This document shows positions 16,175-24,460 of a stretch of DNA of 64,000 nt, piece after piece (within the stretch, counting starts at the first letter, position 1; every line of letters begins with the position of its first letter). The notes below the pieces were generated by a model that was given only the letters and a program-made list of their open reading frames with translations, was not told the DNA's origin and made no database searches. The translations under genes and the position numbers were made by a program. This stretch comes from Rosistilla carotiformis (GTDB lineage: Bacteria; Planctomycetota; Planctomycetia; Pirellulales; Pirellulaceae). The stretch spans positions 6,301,411 to 6,365,410 of the forward strand of contig NZ_CP036348.1 in NCBI RefSeq assembly GCF_007753095.1, read 5' to 3'.

Positions 16175-18274
16175 ATGAATTTGGAAAAAGTACGTAATAT
16201 CGGTATCAGTGCCCACATCGACTCGGGCAAAACAACCCTCAGCGAACGCATCCTGTTCTACGCTGGTCGAATCCACAAGATCGAAGACGTTCGTGGCGGC
16301 GGCGACGGCGCGACGATGGATCACATGGAACTGGAAAAAGAGCGTGGAATCACGATCACCAGTGCTGCGACCTCGCTGAAGTGGACCCACTTGGGCGAAG
16401 AATACAACGTCAACTTGATCGACACTCCCGGCCACGTCGACTTTACCGTCGAAGTGGAGCGTTCGCTGCGCGTTCTCGACGGTGCGATTTTGGTTCTCTG
16501 TAGCGTCGGTGGTGTGCAAAGCCAGTCGATCACTGTCGATCGCCAAATGAAGCGTTACAAAATCCCTCGCCTGGCGTTCATCAATAAGATGGACCGCACC
16601 GGTGCCGATCCCTACCGGGGTTTGCGCGAACTGAAAGACAAGCTACAGGCCGACGCGTTCCTGATGCAGTTGCCGATCGGACGCGAAGACAACTTCAAGG
16701 GTGTTATCGATCTGATCGAGCGCAAGGCTTATTACTTCGATGGCGACAACGGTGAAACGCTGCGGATTGAAGAGCCACCCGCGGAGATGGCCGACGAAGT
16801 CGAAGAGACTCGCCTGTCGATGCTCGAAGCGCTGTCAATGTACAGCGATGAGATGATGGAAAAGATGCTCAGCGAAGAAGAGATCAGCACCGATCTGATC
16901 TACAAAGTCGCTCGCAAGGCAGTCCACGCTGGCGCCACTCCGGTCTACATGGGCAGTGCCTACAAGAACAAGGGTGTTCAACCTCTGTTGGATGCCGTTG
17001 CACGCTACCTAACCAGCCCGCTGGATCGCGAAATCTACGGCATCGATCCGAAGGACGAGACAAAGAAGATTCCGTTGAGCCCCGATCCAAACGAACCGTT
17101 TGTCGGCATGGCGTTCAAGATCGTCGACGACGAATATGGCCAGCTGACCTACATGCGGATCTATCAAGGAACCTGCGAAAAGGGTGGCTCGTACGTCAAC
17201 CAACGTACCGGCAAGAAGGAACGCTTCAGCCGTCTGGTTCGAATGCACAGTAACAAGCGTGAAGAAATCGAGACCGCCAGCGCCGGCGACATCATCGCGG
17301 TGATGGGCATCGACTGCGCCAGCGGTGACGCATACGGCCCCGAACGCAACTTCTGCACGCTCGAATCGATGTTCATCGCGGAGCCTGTGATCAAGGTTTC
17401 GGTCACGCCAACCAGTCGTGCCGAAGCGGACAAGATGGGCAAAGCGCTGCAACGCTTCCGTAAAGAAGACCCAACCTTCCGCGTCGAAACCGACGAGGAG
17501 AGCGGTGAGGTCCTGATCAGCGGCATGGGTGAATTGCACCTGGACGTTTACGTCGAACGCATGCGTCGTGAATACGGCGTCAGCGTGACCGTGGGTGCTC
17601 CGAAGGTTAGCTACCGCGAAGCTCCAACGAAGCACGTCGATTTCGACCACAAGTTCAAGAAGCAGACGGGTGGTTCGGGTCAATTCGCGCATATCAAGGG
17701 ATCGATCGAACCGATCGAAAGCGATAGCGAAGGCAGCTTCGAATTCGAAGATAAGGTTGTTCAAGGACGTATTCCAAAGCAATACATCCCTGCGGTCGAA
17801 AAGGGTTTCCGCGAATCGTTGATCAAGGGCCCCGTGGCGGACTTCCCCGTAGTGGGAACCCGCGTGACCTTGACCGATGGTGCTTATCACGATGTTGACT
17901 CGTCGGAAAAATCGTTCCACACATGTGCTCGCGAATGCTTCCGAGAGTATTTCAAGAAAGCTTCGCCCGTGTTGCTGGAACCGATCATGCAGGTCGAACT
18001 GGAATGCCCCGAATCGTTCCAGGGAGCGGTTGTGGGTGACGTGACCAGCCGCCGTGGAATGATCACCAACACTGATATCCGTGACACCGTCAGCTACATC
18101 AGCGCGGAAGTCCCGTTGGCGGAAACCTTCGGCTACGCGACCGATTTGCGCAGCATGACGCAGGGTCAGGGAACGTTCACAATGGAACTGTGCAAGTACC
18201 AACGCGTTCCAGGCAATATCCAAGAAGATATCGTTAACGAAAAGAAAAAGGCGGATCTGGTCGCGGCGAAGTAA
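16175..18274 (+). CDS. fusA: Translation elongation factor G (spirochaete/planctomycete, mitochondrial-like type)
   Basis: A 699-aa EF-G, the GTPase that drives ribosomal translocation. Start at ATG 16175, preceded by GGTGA; an upstream in-frame ATG at 16091 adds non-conserved residues. G-domain: AHIDSGKTT (P-loop, ~13-21), the RGITI switch I segment, DTPGHVDF (G3), NKMD (G4), then domains II-V with GMGELHLDVYVERM and SRRGMI. The P-loop has AHIDSGKTTL, as in mitochondrial EF-G1, where most bacteria have AHIDAGKTTT. The gene stands alone, not in an rpsL-rpsG-tuf operon, and ends in a strong terminator. Confidence 0.93.
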   Translation: MNLEKVRNIGISAHIDSGKTTLSERILFYAGRIHKIEDVRGGGDGATMDHMELEKERGITITSAATSLKWTHLGEEYNVNLIDTPGHVDFTVEVERSLRVLDGAILVLCSVGGVQSQSITVDRQMKRYKIPRLAFINKMDRTGADPYRGLRELKDKLQADAFLMQLPIGREDNFKGVIDLIERKAYYFDGDNGETLRIEEPPAEMADEVEETRLSMLEALSMYSDEMMEKMLSEEEISTDLIYKVARKAVHAGATPVYMGSAYKNKGVQPLLDAVARYLTSPLDREIYGIDPKDETKKIPLSPDPNEPFVGMAFKIVDDEYGQLTYMRIYQGTCEKGGSYVNQRTGKKERFSRLVRMHSNKREEIETASAGDIIAVMGIDCASGDAYGPERNFCTLESMFIAEPVIKVSVTPTSRAEADKMGKALQRFRKEDPTFRVETDEESGEVLISGMGELHLDVYVERMRREYGVSVTVGAPKVSYREAPTKHVDFDHKFKKQTGGSGQFAHIKGSIEPIESDSEGSFEFEDKVVQGRIPKQYIPAVEKGFRESLIKGPVADFPVVGTRVTLTDGAYHDVDSSEKSFHTCARECFREYFKKASPVLLEPIMQVELECPESFQGAVVGDVTSRRGMITNTDIRDTVSYISAEVPLAETFGYATDLRSMTQGQGTFTMELCKYQRVPGNIQEDIVNEKKKADLVAAK

Positions 18275-18307
18275 AACGCTTCGTAACACCAGTTGTCTAA
18301 CCAACGC

Positions 18308-18339
18308 AAAGGCCACGTCGATCACTCGACGTGGCCTTT
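18308..18339. terminator. Bidirectional terminator between fusA and the convergent pyrophosphorylase gene
   Basis: A perfect 14-bp stem (18308-18321 with 18326-18339) with a TCAC loop; the arms start with AAA and end with TTT, so it can work on both strands. It lies 34 nt after the fusA stop and 50 nt from the stop of the convergent minus gene. Confidence 0.85.
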
Positions 18340-18388
18340 GCTATTTATGGTGTACGCATCCGGCCATCCGATCGCCAGCCTATGATTG

Positions 18389-20011
18389 TCAAGCGTTCTC
18401 CGAGGCTTGCAGAATCGCGCGAGCCCGTTCGGCATCGCGGTTGGCAACTCGAACGGGAATCCCCTTACTCGGATTGCCGATTCCCGACAGGGCTAAACTA
18501 GCGTGGGTTCCTTGGGAGAAACTTTGGATCCCCTCGCCAGCCAACTGGGCCTCGATGATACTTGCCTCCATCGCCGTGTCGCATCGAGTGACAATCACGA
18601 GATCCAAATCACCCGGCTCCGGCTCAAAGTAGCGGTCCTCCGAGACGGAAAGACCTGGCTCCACGCGGTCGCCAACCTCCATCGCATCCTGCGCCCACAG
18701 CGGATGAATCTCCACGATCGCGTTCGCTTCGACGTTGGCACCTGCCTGTTGCAACCACTTTCGGTGCAGGTCACTGATCGCTTGGCGAGACGCCGCAGGT
18801 GTGTCGCTGGGGGCGCCATCGGCATTTTTGACCGGCGCGAAGATCTCTTCGGCAATGCCTTCGACAACAAACGCGTTCTTCGCCATCGGAAGCAGGTCGA
18901 AGATGAACCGTTCGAATTTGATCGCATTGGGATCCGCCGGAGCGATCGCGTTGCCACTGCCATCGACGAAGGGGACCTTCTTGTAGGCGCGATTGAATGG
19001 CAAGCGGTCGTCGTGATCGGTTGCCTGCTTTAAGAAGGAGGTCTTAAAGACGTGGATCGCAATATTGCCCGCCCACAATCGCAGCGAACCATCGGCTTCG
19101 GTTTGACGGGCCGCCGCGTCGGGCAGATGGATGTATTCAATGATCTGGACTTTCCCATCGACCAACACGACGTTCCCCACGCGTTCCAGCGGGTCACGTT
19201 TGCGAACGACCTGAGTCGTCATGTCGCTGTCGGCCAAGATGTGATGCCCGATCAGCGCGGCATCGCACGGATTGGCTAGCGGGTTATCGACCTGTGCGTA
19301 GGCGAGGTGTTCGATGCCGCGTGAGATCGCATCCTGCAAGCAACCGCTGGAGGCGAGCGCCGAAACCGTCCCGCCATGCCCGTCGGGGCTGAGGGCCAAT
19401 TCATGCTTTGACTCCAACAATACACGTCCAGTCGATCGATCAACGGCCGGCATCGTTCCTTGGCAGAAGACTTGCAACTGGTCGTCGCGGAGCCCCAGGT
19501 TATCGGTCGCGGCAAAATATTCGATCGTCTCGTCGTGTGTCGCCGGACTGGTCATCACATACAACGGGATCATCACCTGATACCGCTCGCAGATCGCTTT
19601 CAACAGGTCGGCGTGCATCTGGAATAGTGTTCGTTGCGAAACCGGACCGATCGGAAAGAGACCTTTGGGCTTCTCAAACCCCAACCGCGAACCCTGCCCT
19701 CCAGCGACCAGGATCATCCCCACTTTTCCGTCGGCCAAGGCCTGGCTTCCCGCTTCGATCGCCTGATCGAGACTCCATGCGGCTCCCGAACCGTCAGCCC
19801 GAACCGCTCGTGGCGGCTCAGCCCGGCTGGCGATCGACTCGAAATCGACCTCTGCATCGTCGGAATCGACGAGACGCTGCAGTCGCGAAAAATCGATCTT
19901 GTCGATCTGGTCAACCAACTGCTGCTGCTGATCAGCGTTCAATTGATCCCAGAACTGAAGTAAATGTTGTTGGCCGTAGCTGGCGAGTTTTGATTGAAGT
20001 GACGTATTCAT
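18389..20011 (-). CDS. UDP-sugar pyrophosphorylase (UAP1-type) with DUF2007-like C-terminal domain
   Basis: A 540-aa protein starting at ATG 20011. Residues ~90-450 are a UDPGP-family uridylyltransferase of the UAP1/AGX type, which makes UDP-GlcNAc or UDP-Glc from UTP and the sugar-1-phosphate: GGQGSRLGFEKPKGLFPIG with the catalytic Lys, then FCQGTMPAVD, GHGGTVSAL, VDNPLANPCD, KKVPF and NAIKFERFIFD. Residues ~467-540 look like a DUF2007-type signal domain: a beta-strand, TAMEASIIEAQLAGEGI, then GIPVRVANRDAERARAIL. Such domains are usually separate or fused to other modules; the pairing is unusual. The lipoate-ligase-like gene lies 57 nt upstream on the same strand. Confidence 0.88.
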   Translation of the reverse strand: MNTSLQSKLASYGQQHLLQFWDQLNADQQQQLVDQIDKIDFSRLQRLVDSDDAEVDFESIASRAEPPRAVRADGSGAAWSLDQAIEAGSQALADGKVGMILVAGGQGSRLGFEKPKGLFPIGPVSQRTLFQMHADLLKAICERYQVMIPLYVMTSPATHDETIEYFAATDNLGLRDDQLQVFCQGTMPAVDRSTGRVLLESKHELALSPDGHGGTVSALASSGCLQDAISRGIEHLAYAQVDNPLANPCDAALIGHHILADSDMTTQVVRKRDPLERVGNVVLVDGKVQIIEYIHLPDAAARQTEADGSLRLWAGNIAIHVFKTSFLKQATDHDDRLPFNRAYKKVPFVDGSGNAIAPADPNAIKFERFIFDLLPMAKNAFVVEGIAEEIFAPVKNADGAPSDTPAASRQAISDLHRKWLQQAGANVEANAIVEIHPLWAQDAMEVGDRVEPGLSVSEDRYFEPEPGDLDLVIVTRCDTAMEASIIEAQLAGEGIQSFSQGTHASLALSGIGNPSKGIPVRVANRDAERARAILQASENA

Positions 20012-20068
20012 GGATTCCAGGGGCCGATGGGGAGGTCGAAAGAACAAACACAAGACAGCGGAGCAAAT

Positions 20069-20794
20069 CTAATGCCGAAAATTCCATCCCGGATTTCCAT
20101 ACCGTGACGCGACCAACTGCTCCACACGATCTTCAGGCCATTGTTGCAGCGTCGCTTGGACACCGAAAGCACTTCCCAGCGCGTTGCGCAACTGACGCTC
20201 CCCCAACGGTAGATTGATCACGAATTGGTCGTGTGTGCGACCTCCGCGGTAATCGGGTTGGCGCGGCGGAACGCGAAGGGTGTTTTGCACCAAATCGATA
20301 GGGAAATCGTACAACAAGGTGCCGTGATACAGCACGTGCCGGCGAGCAACACGCAAGCTATTGCCGGAGAACTTACGATTCTGCCAAGTCAGGTCACACG
20401 TCCCTTGAAACTGCACCCGGCCCAGCAAGCCACCGATCGCTTCGCGGATGGTCTGCATCACGAACTGATGAACCTGGTCGAGGTCTTTTAACTGCGGCCG
20501 CAGGTCGGTGCTCAGCACCAGGGAATACAGCAGACAACCGGGCCCCACCGTAACCGAGGTCCCCCCGCTGCAACGCCGCAAGATCGGAATCGAAACCCGC
20601 TCGCAAAACTCGCGGTTCACCTCGTCAGCCACCTTCGACCCACGTCCCACAACGACCGTCGGGGAATCGAATTTCCAAAGCCGCAACACCTCCCCATCGC
20701 CCGCACGGCCCGTCGCGTCGGCCGATTCCAACAACGCTTCGTCGAGTGCCAAATTACGTGGCCCCTCGGGAAAAGAAAGATCAAGTAGCCGCAT
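20069..20794 (-). CDS. Lipoate-protein ligase A family protein
   Basis: A 241-aa BPL/LplA/LipB-fold protein, start at ATG 20794. Motifs: NLALDEALL near the N-terminus, WKFDSPTVVVGRG, RRCSGGTSVTVGPGCLLYSLV (the RRxSGG signature), and GTCDLTWQNRKFSGNSLR, where Lys of the RKFSG motif contacts lipoyl-AMP in LplA. The LplA accessory domain is absent, as in shorter LipM/LplA-like or octanoyltransferase enzymes. It attaches lipoyl or octanoyl groups to carrier proteins, or another acyl/biotin-like transfer. The strand neighbour downstream is the pyrophosphorylase, with no functional link I can see. Confidence 0.85.
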   Translation of the reverse strand: MRLLDLSFPEGPRNLALDEALLESADATGRAGDGEVLRLWKFDSPTVVVGRGSKVADEVNREFCERVSIPILRRCSGGTSVTVGPGCLLYSLVLSTDLRPQLKDLDQVHQFVMQTIREAIGGLLGRVQFQGTCDLTWQNRKFSGNSLRVARRHVLYHGTLLYDFPIDLVQNTLRVPPRQPDYRGGRTHDQFVINLPLGERQLRNALGSAFGVQATLQQWPEDRVEQLVASRYGNPGWNFRH

Positions 20795-21222
20795 TGATGA
20801 GAATCGCTCGGGGGGAATGAGGAACAGGAGGATGGAAACCGTTGCTGTCATTCAAACCGTCAACGGTGCCGTTTGCCAATCCCCCAACAGATTTGACAAC
20901 TATAGACAACAGCACCGAATCTCCGCTTGGATGATGCAAAAATGCAACGGTTGTATCGTCGGCTAAACAAGCTGGTGGAGATAGCGAAACATTGCCGAAA
21001 AGGCTGTCGACAGGGTGCGGTTAAGACTTTAATTTTTTTTGAAAATCGTAACTACTTACGCATTGCGGATTTGCCTCTGCAGTCCAGCAAGTAATGATTT
21101 GCATATTGGATAGCAGGTGGACACACTAAAGAAGTCTATCGCACGCGATGTGCGTAGAGGACTTGGCCCGCTTGAATCGCAATCAACCTTTTCAGCCCCG
21201 AATCGCATCGGTCGGATTTGTT
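20795..21222. other. Divergent intergenic region between the lipoate-ligase-like and YTV genes
   Basis: 428 nt that must carry both promoters. An A/T-rich patch (about 21027-21050) is the lowest-GC part. I cannot place a convincing -35/-10 pair and see no gene or repeat. Confidence 0.45.
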
Positions 21223-22671
21223 ATGTCGCACAAAAAAAACATCATCGCCCTTGTTTCGCTCTGCACAGCCGTCGCTGTGCCGGCAGCGGTTGAAGCTCAA
21301 GATGAGTGCTGCTTTCGACCCGCTTACCGAATGCAATGTGAAACGGTCTACGAAGAGCAGAAGGTCACGAACTACCGCTTGGTCTATGAGACCAATTATG
21401 TCGAGCGGGAGATCACCGAAGAGAAGCCCGTCGTTGAAACGAAGATGGAACAGCGGACCTACCGGGTCGCAAAACCGATCGTCGAAACGACCTACCGTGA
21501 AGATCGTTACACGGTCATGAAACCGGTTCTGGAAACCAGCTATCGCGAAGAAGTGCGATCACAGACTCGTTACGTCACCGAAACCGCCGAACGCGAAGAA
21601 CAGGTGACCACCTATCGCCCGGTCGTGACAACGCAGTACCAACAACAGCAACAGATCGTGCAGCGTCCCGTTGTCGAGACCCAGTACCAAACCGAAAACA
21701 TCACGACCTACCGCCCCGTCACAACGGTTCAGCAACAGGTCGTCGACCAAGGGGGCTATGTCGCCCAACAGTACGTCCAACCCGGCACCGTCGGCTATGC
21801 GGCCCAATGGAATCCAGCCGCCTATTACCAACCCGGGCCGTTCGGAATTTTCGCGACGCGACGCGGCGCCTACCAAGCGGTTCCATACGCAACCCCCGCG
21901 ACCGTGCAGACGCAGATGGCCTACCGCCCTAACTACGTCACCCAACAGTACCAACAGACCACGATGGTGCCTGAAGTTGTCCAACAGCAACGTCCGATCC
22001 AAGTCACGCGGATGCAAAGCGAAGTGGTCACGCAGAACGTGCCGATCCAGGTGACGACGATGCAACCAACCACCGAGGTTCGCAAGATCCCCTATCAAGT
22101 GAGCCGTCCGGTTACGGAATACACCAAGCATCAAGTGCCTGTCCAATCGTACAAGATGGTCCCCGAAGAACATGTTCGTCGCGTTCCGGTCCAGACCCAA
22201 CGGATGACTTATGAAACGCGCGTCCAAGAAGTCCCCGTCAGTGTCTACAAGATGCAAACCGTGGTTAAGAAGATCCGAGTTCCTCAAACGACCGCCCGCT
22301 ATGTTCCTTACACCACGACACGCATGGTGCCACGTCAGGTTGTGCAACGCGTCCCGTTGACCTACTACGATCCCTACAGCGCGGCAATCGTCTCCAGCCC
22401 ATCGGTGGTCGAAACTTCGCTGTTGACCGAGAATGTTCCCGTTCCTGCAGATCTCTGCGAAGAGAAACCGGGCGTGACGTCTCACAAAGTGGAAACCGAC
22501 ATGGAAGCGATCGATGCGGGTAACGACATCGAACCGTCGGCCGATCCCGCTGCCGATGCCCCAACCAATGATTCGCCGATCGGTAGCCCCAGCGACAAGG
22601 ACCCTGTCGAAACACCCAGCTTGAACGGTCCCGGCAATGCGTCGGGTAGCGATCCATCGACCGAAGCTTAG
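21223..22671 (+). CDS. YTV-repeat planctomycete cell-surface protein
   Basis: A 482-aa exported protein, start at ATG 21223 where a signal peptide begins (MSHKKNIIALVSL, cut near VEAQ). From ~35 to ~400 it is built of repeats of ~14-16 residues alternating charged and Tyr/Thr/Val positions, such as KPIVETTYRE, KPVLETSYRE, RPVVETQYQ and RPVTTVQQQ, typical of YTV-domain proteins described from Rhodopirellula cell walls. A break with PGPFGIFATRRGAY at ~205 splits two repeat blocks. Four cysteines lie near the mature N-terminus (DECCFRPAYRMQC). The last ~75 residues are acidic and disordered. Likely a structural envelope component; a terminator follows at 22705. Confidence 0.88.
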   Translation: MSHKKNIIALVSLCTAVAVPAAVEAQDECCFRPAYRMQCETVYEEQKVTNYRLVYETNYVEREITEEKPVVETKMEQRTYRVAKPIVETTYREDRYTVMKPVLETSYREEVRSQTRYVTETAEREEQVTTYRPVVTTQYQQQQQIVQRPVVETQYQTENITTYRPVTTVQQQVVDQGGYVAQQYVQPGTVGYAAQWNPAAYYQPGPFGIFATRRGAYQAVPYATPATVQTQMAYRPNYVTQQYQQTTMVPEVVQQQRPIQVTRMQSEVVTQNVPIQVTTMQPTTEVRKIPYQVSRPVTEYTKHQVPVQSYKMVPEEHVRRVPVQTQRMTYETRVQEVPVSVYKMQTVVKKIRVPQTTARYVPYTTTRMVPRQVVQRVPLTYYDPYSAAIVSSPSVVETSLLTENVPVPADLCEEKPGVTSHKVETDMEAIDAGNDIEPSADPAADAPTNDSPIGSPSDKDPVETPSLNGPGNASGSDPSTEA

Positions 22672-22704
22672 TGTCTCGGCGAGTTGTCGCCCGGTTGTAG
22701 TGCC

Positions 22705-22738
22705 GAACCGCCAAAATGTAGCTCTTTTGTGGCGGTTC
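22705..22738 (+). terminator. Intrinsic-type terminator after the YTV gene
   Basis: GAACCGCC plus AAAA (22705-22716) pairs with TTTT-GT-GGCGGTTC (22725-22738), a stem of eight GC-rich pairs and four A-T pairs with a small bulge. A T-rich stretch follows. It lies 34 nt past the stop. Confidence 0.65.
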
Positions 22739-22815
22739 TGTGTTCCTTTTCCCAGTGGTTGACTAATCTAGAGTTCAAATCGATCGAACTCATAAGTCCA
22801 CCCAGGGAGATATCC

Positions 22816-23490
22816 ATGCGTTTGCACTGCTACACCTTCATTCTATCGCTGGCCTTGGCAGCACCGGCAATCGCTCAAGACGATGTCAGCGTCGTCGACG
22901 ACCTGCCCGTCGCATCGCCCACTTCGTCCGAAGACCTGCCCGTCGCCAAACCGACCGCAGACGATGCCGATCCGGTAGCCACCGCCGTAACATCTTCGAC
23001 CAGCATGGCGACACGCCCTTTGAGCGTAACGATCACGTTGTCCAATCAAAGCGTGATCCGTGGCACACTGACCGACACCACGGAAGTTCAGATGAAGACC
23101 GGGTTCGGCGAACTAATGATCCCACTGTCCGAAGCTGCCGGCATCCGATTCGCTTCGCAAGAGGACACCTCCACCACGATCGTGATGCTCAATGGCGATT
23201 CGGTCACGGGAGCCACCGACGTCAAGCGATTGACAATCGATACCGAATGGGGAGCGGCTCAGGTCAACGGTGCCAGCATCGCATCGATCCTGCTTGTCCC
23301 GAATTTGCAATGGAGTTCGATCGCGGGACTCAATGGCAAGCGTTGGTATTTGACCGAATCCAATCCCCAGCCGACGTCACCCAGCACCGGCACCAATCGT
23401 TCGACTTCGCAATCTCCAACCCTGGCCCCAAGCAACAGTTTCCCGGCCAATACTGGAGTACTCTCGTCGCCTCAATTCCGTTCGCGATAA
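22816..23490 (+). CDS. Exported protein of unknown function
   Basis: A 224-aa protein, start at ATG 22816 with GGGAGA eight nt upstream and a signal peptide (MRLHCYTFILSLALA, cut near AIAQ). A Pro/Asp/Thr-rich stretch (~22-70) with the repeated DLPVA unit precedes a beta-rich domain (~75-180) with the pattern S-V-I-R-G-T-L ... GFGELMIPLSEAAGIRF and MLNGDSVTGA, a strand-turn repeat common in planctomycete exported proteins that may be a carbohydrate- or ligand-binding sandwich. The tail is Ser/Thr/Pro-rich. Convergent with the BON-domain gene 20 nt away. Confidence 0.75.
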   Translation: MRLHCYTFILSLALAAPAIAQDDVSVVDDLPVASPTSSEDLPVAKPTADDADPVATAVTSSTSMATRPLSVTITLSNQSVIRGTLTDTTEVQMKTGFGELMIPLSEAAGIRFASQEDTSTTIVMLNGDSVTGATDVKRLTIDTEWGAAQVNGASIASILLVPNLQWSSIAGLNGKRWYLTESNPQPTSPSTGTNRSTSQSPTLAPSNSFPANTGVLSSPQFRSR

Positions 23491-23509
23491 CGTTTGGTCG
23501 GACGCTTAA

Positions 23510-24133
23510 TTATTTAGGCGAGTGGGCTTCGATCGTATGTGCGACCAGTCCACCGCGGTTTTGCTGAGCCTGGACGAAGACAAACAGCCCTTCGCCAAGC
23601 AGTTCGTGCTCGACGGGATCGCCATCGAGAGTGATTTCCGTCGCATCGCCAATGCTTGCCTTCATCCGGCCCGATCGGAAGTCGCGGATCATTAGCGTCT
23701 TATCCGCTTTGAATTCAATCACTCCGCGAAACGCTTTCATTTTGGAATTCGCAAGCGCGTCCCAGATCGGATCGGCAACCGCATCGCGCTCCCGTTCATT
23801 TGAATCGGGATCCAAACGCGGCGACAGGATCGTGATGCGCTCGACACGCAGCCGGTTGTTTACACGCCGGACACCTTCGACGGCTGCGACGCGCTCGTCG
23901 ACCCGAATGCGATCTCCAAAGCTAGGGACTTCCCCGTTTAACGTCACTTCTCCCGCGATCACATGCGCTTCGACCGTCGTTGGAATCCGTGGGAAGAGGG
24001 TTCGCAATTCATCGTGAACCTCACGCTCGATGATTTGGTCGGGAGGCTGTTTCGGGTTGGTTGAATCGGCGCTAACCAGCGATGGGTTGAATGCTACGCA
24101 ACTTATCGCGACGATTGATTGGAAGAGGGTCAT
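23510..24133 (-). CDS. BON-domain exported protein
   Basis: A 207-aa protein, start at ATG 24133 with AGGAA upstream. A signal peptide (MTLFQSIVAISCVAF, cut near VSA) precedes a BON domain at ~32-100: EREVHDELRTLF, then VEAHVIAGEVTLNGEV and VRRVNNRLRV, the alternate alpha/beta pattern of OsmY-type domains thought to bind membrane or lipid. The C-terminal ~100 residues (~110-207) include an unknown domain with VEFKADKTLMIRDFRSGRM-like beta strands. BON proteins are often envelope-stress proteins. It lies downstream of opgG on the same strand but 327 nt away. Confidence 0.82.
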   Translation of the reverse strand: MTLFQSIVAISCVAFNPSLVSADSTNPKQPPDQIIEREVHDELRTLFPRIPTTVEAHVIAGEVTLNGEVPSFGDRIRVDERVAAVEGVRRVNNRLRVERITILSPRLDPDSNERERDAVADPIWDALANSKMKAFRGVIEFKADKTLMIRDFRSGRMKASIGDATEITLDGDPVEHELLGEGLFVFVQAQQNRGGLVAHTIEAHSPK

Positions 24134-24460
24134 CGGTTCGTTCCTACTCGATTCGTGGGACTCTTGGGTAAACCTATCACCACGTTTAAAGAGTCCTCCG
24201 CTACCAATCGAAGTGATTAGCGGATCGTGTGCCAATCACGGAACTCCCTCCGTTTCGTTGGTTTTTCGTCGCTGGGGATGCTTCGATTGGTCGATGATCG
24301 ATCAAGCCGCAACATTCCATGTCGACCGCGGACAAGGAATGCGTGCGCCGGGGTACCGAGGAACACGAAGTCAAAGAGCTCGCGACCTTGTCGGCCGCAT
24401 TGACGGCAAAATGACGTGGCCGCGTTCGAACGTCTGTCGACGTGACGCTCCCGCCGACGA
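24134..24460. other. Intergenic region between opgG and the BON gene
   Basis: 327 nt on the 3' side of opgG. It holds the BON gene promoter by position. No clear promoter, terminator or gene is seen. Confidence 0.45.

Noticed and set aside
17009-18325. A 438-codon minus-strand frame across fusA
   Set aside because: Antisense of the conserved EF-G gene; no motif, and its start would lie in the terminator.
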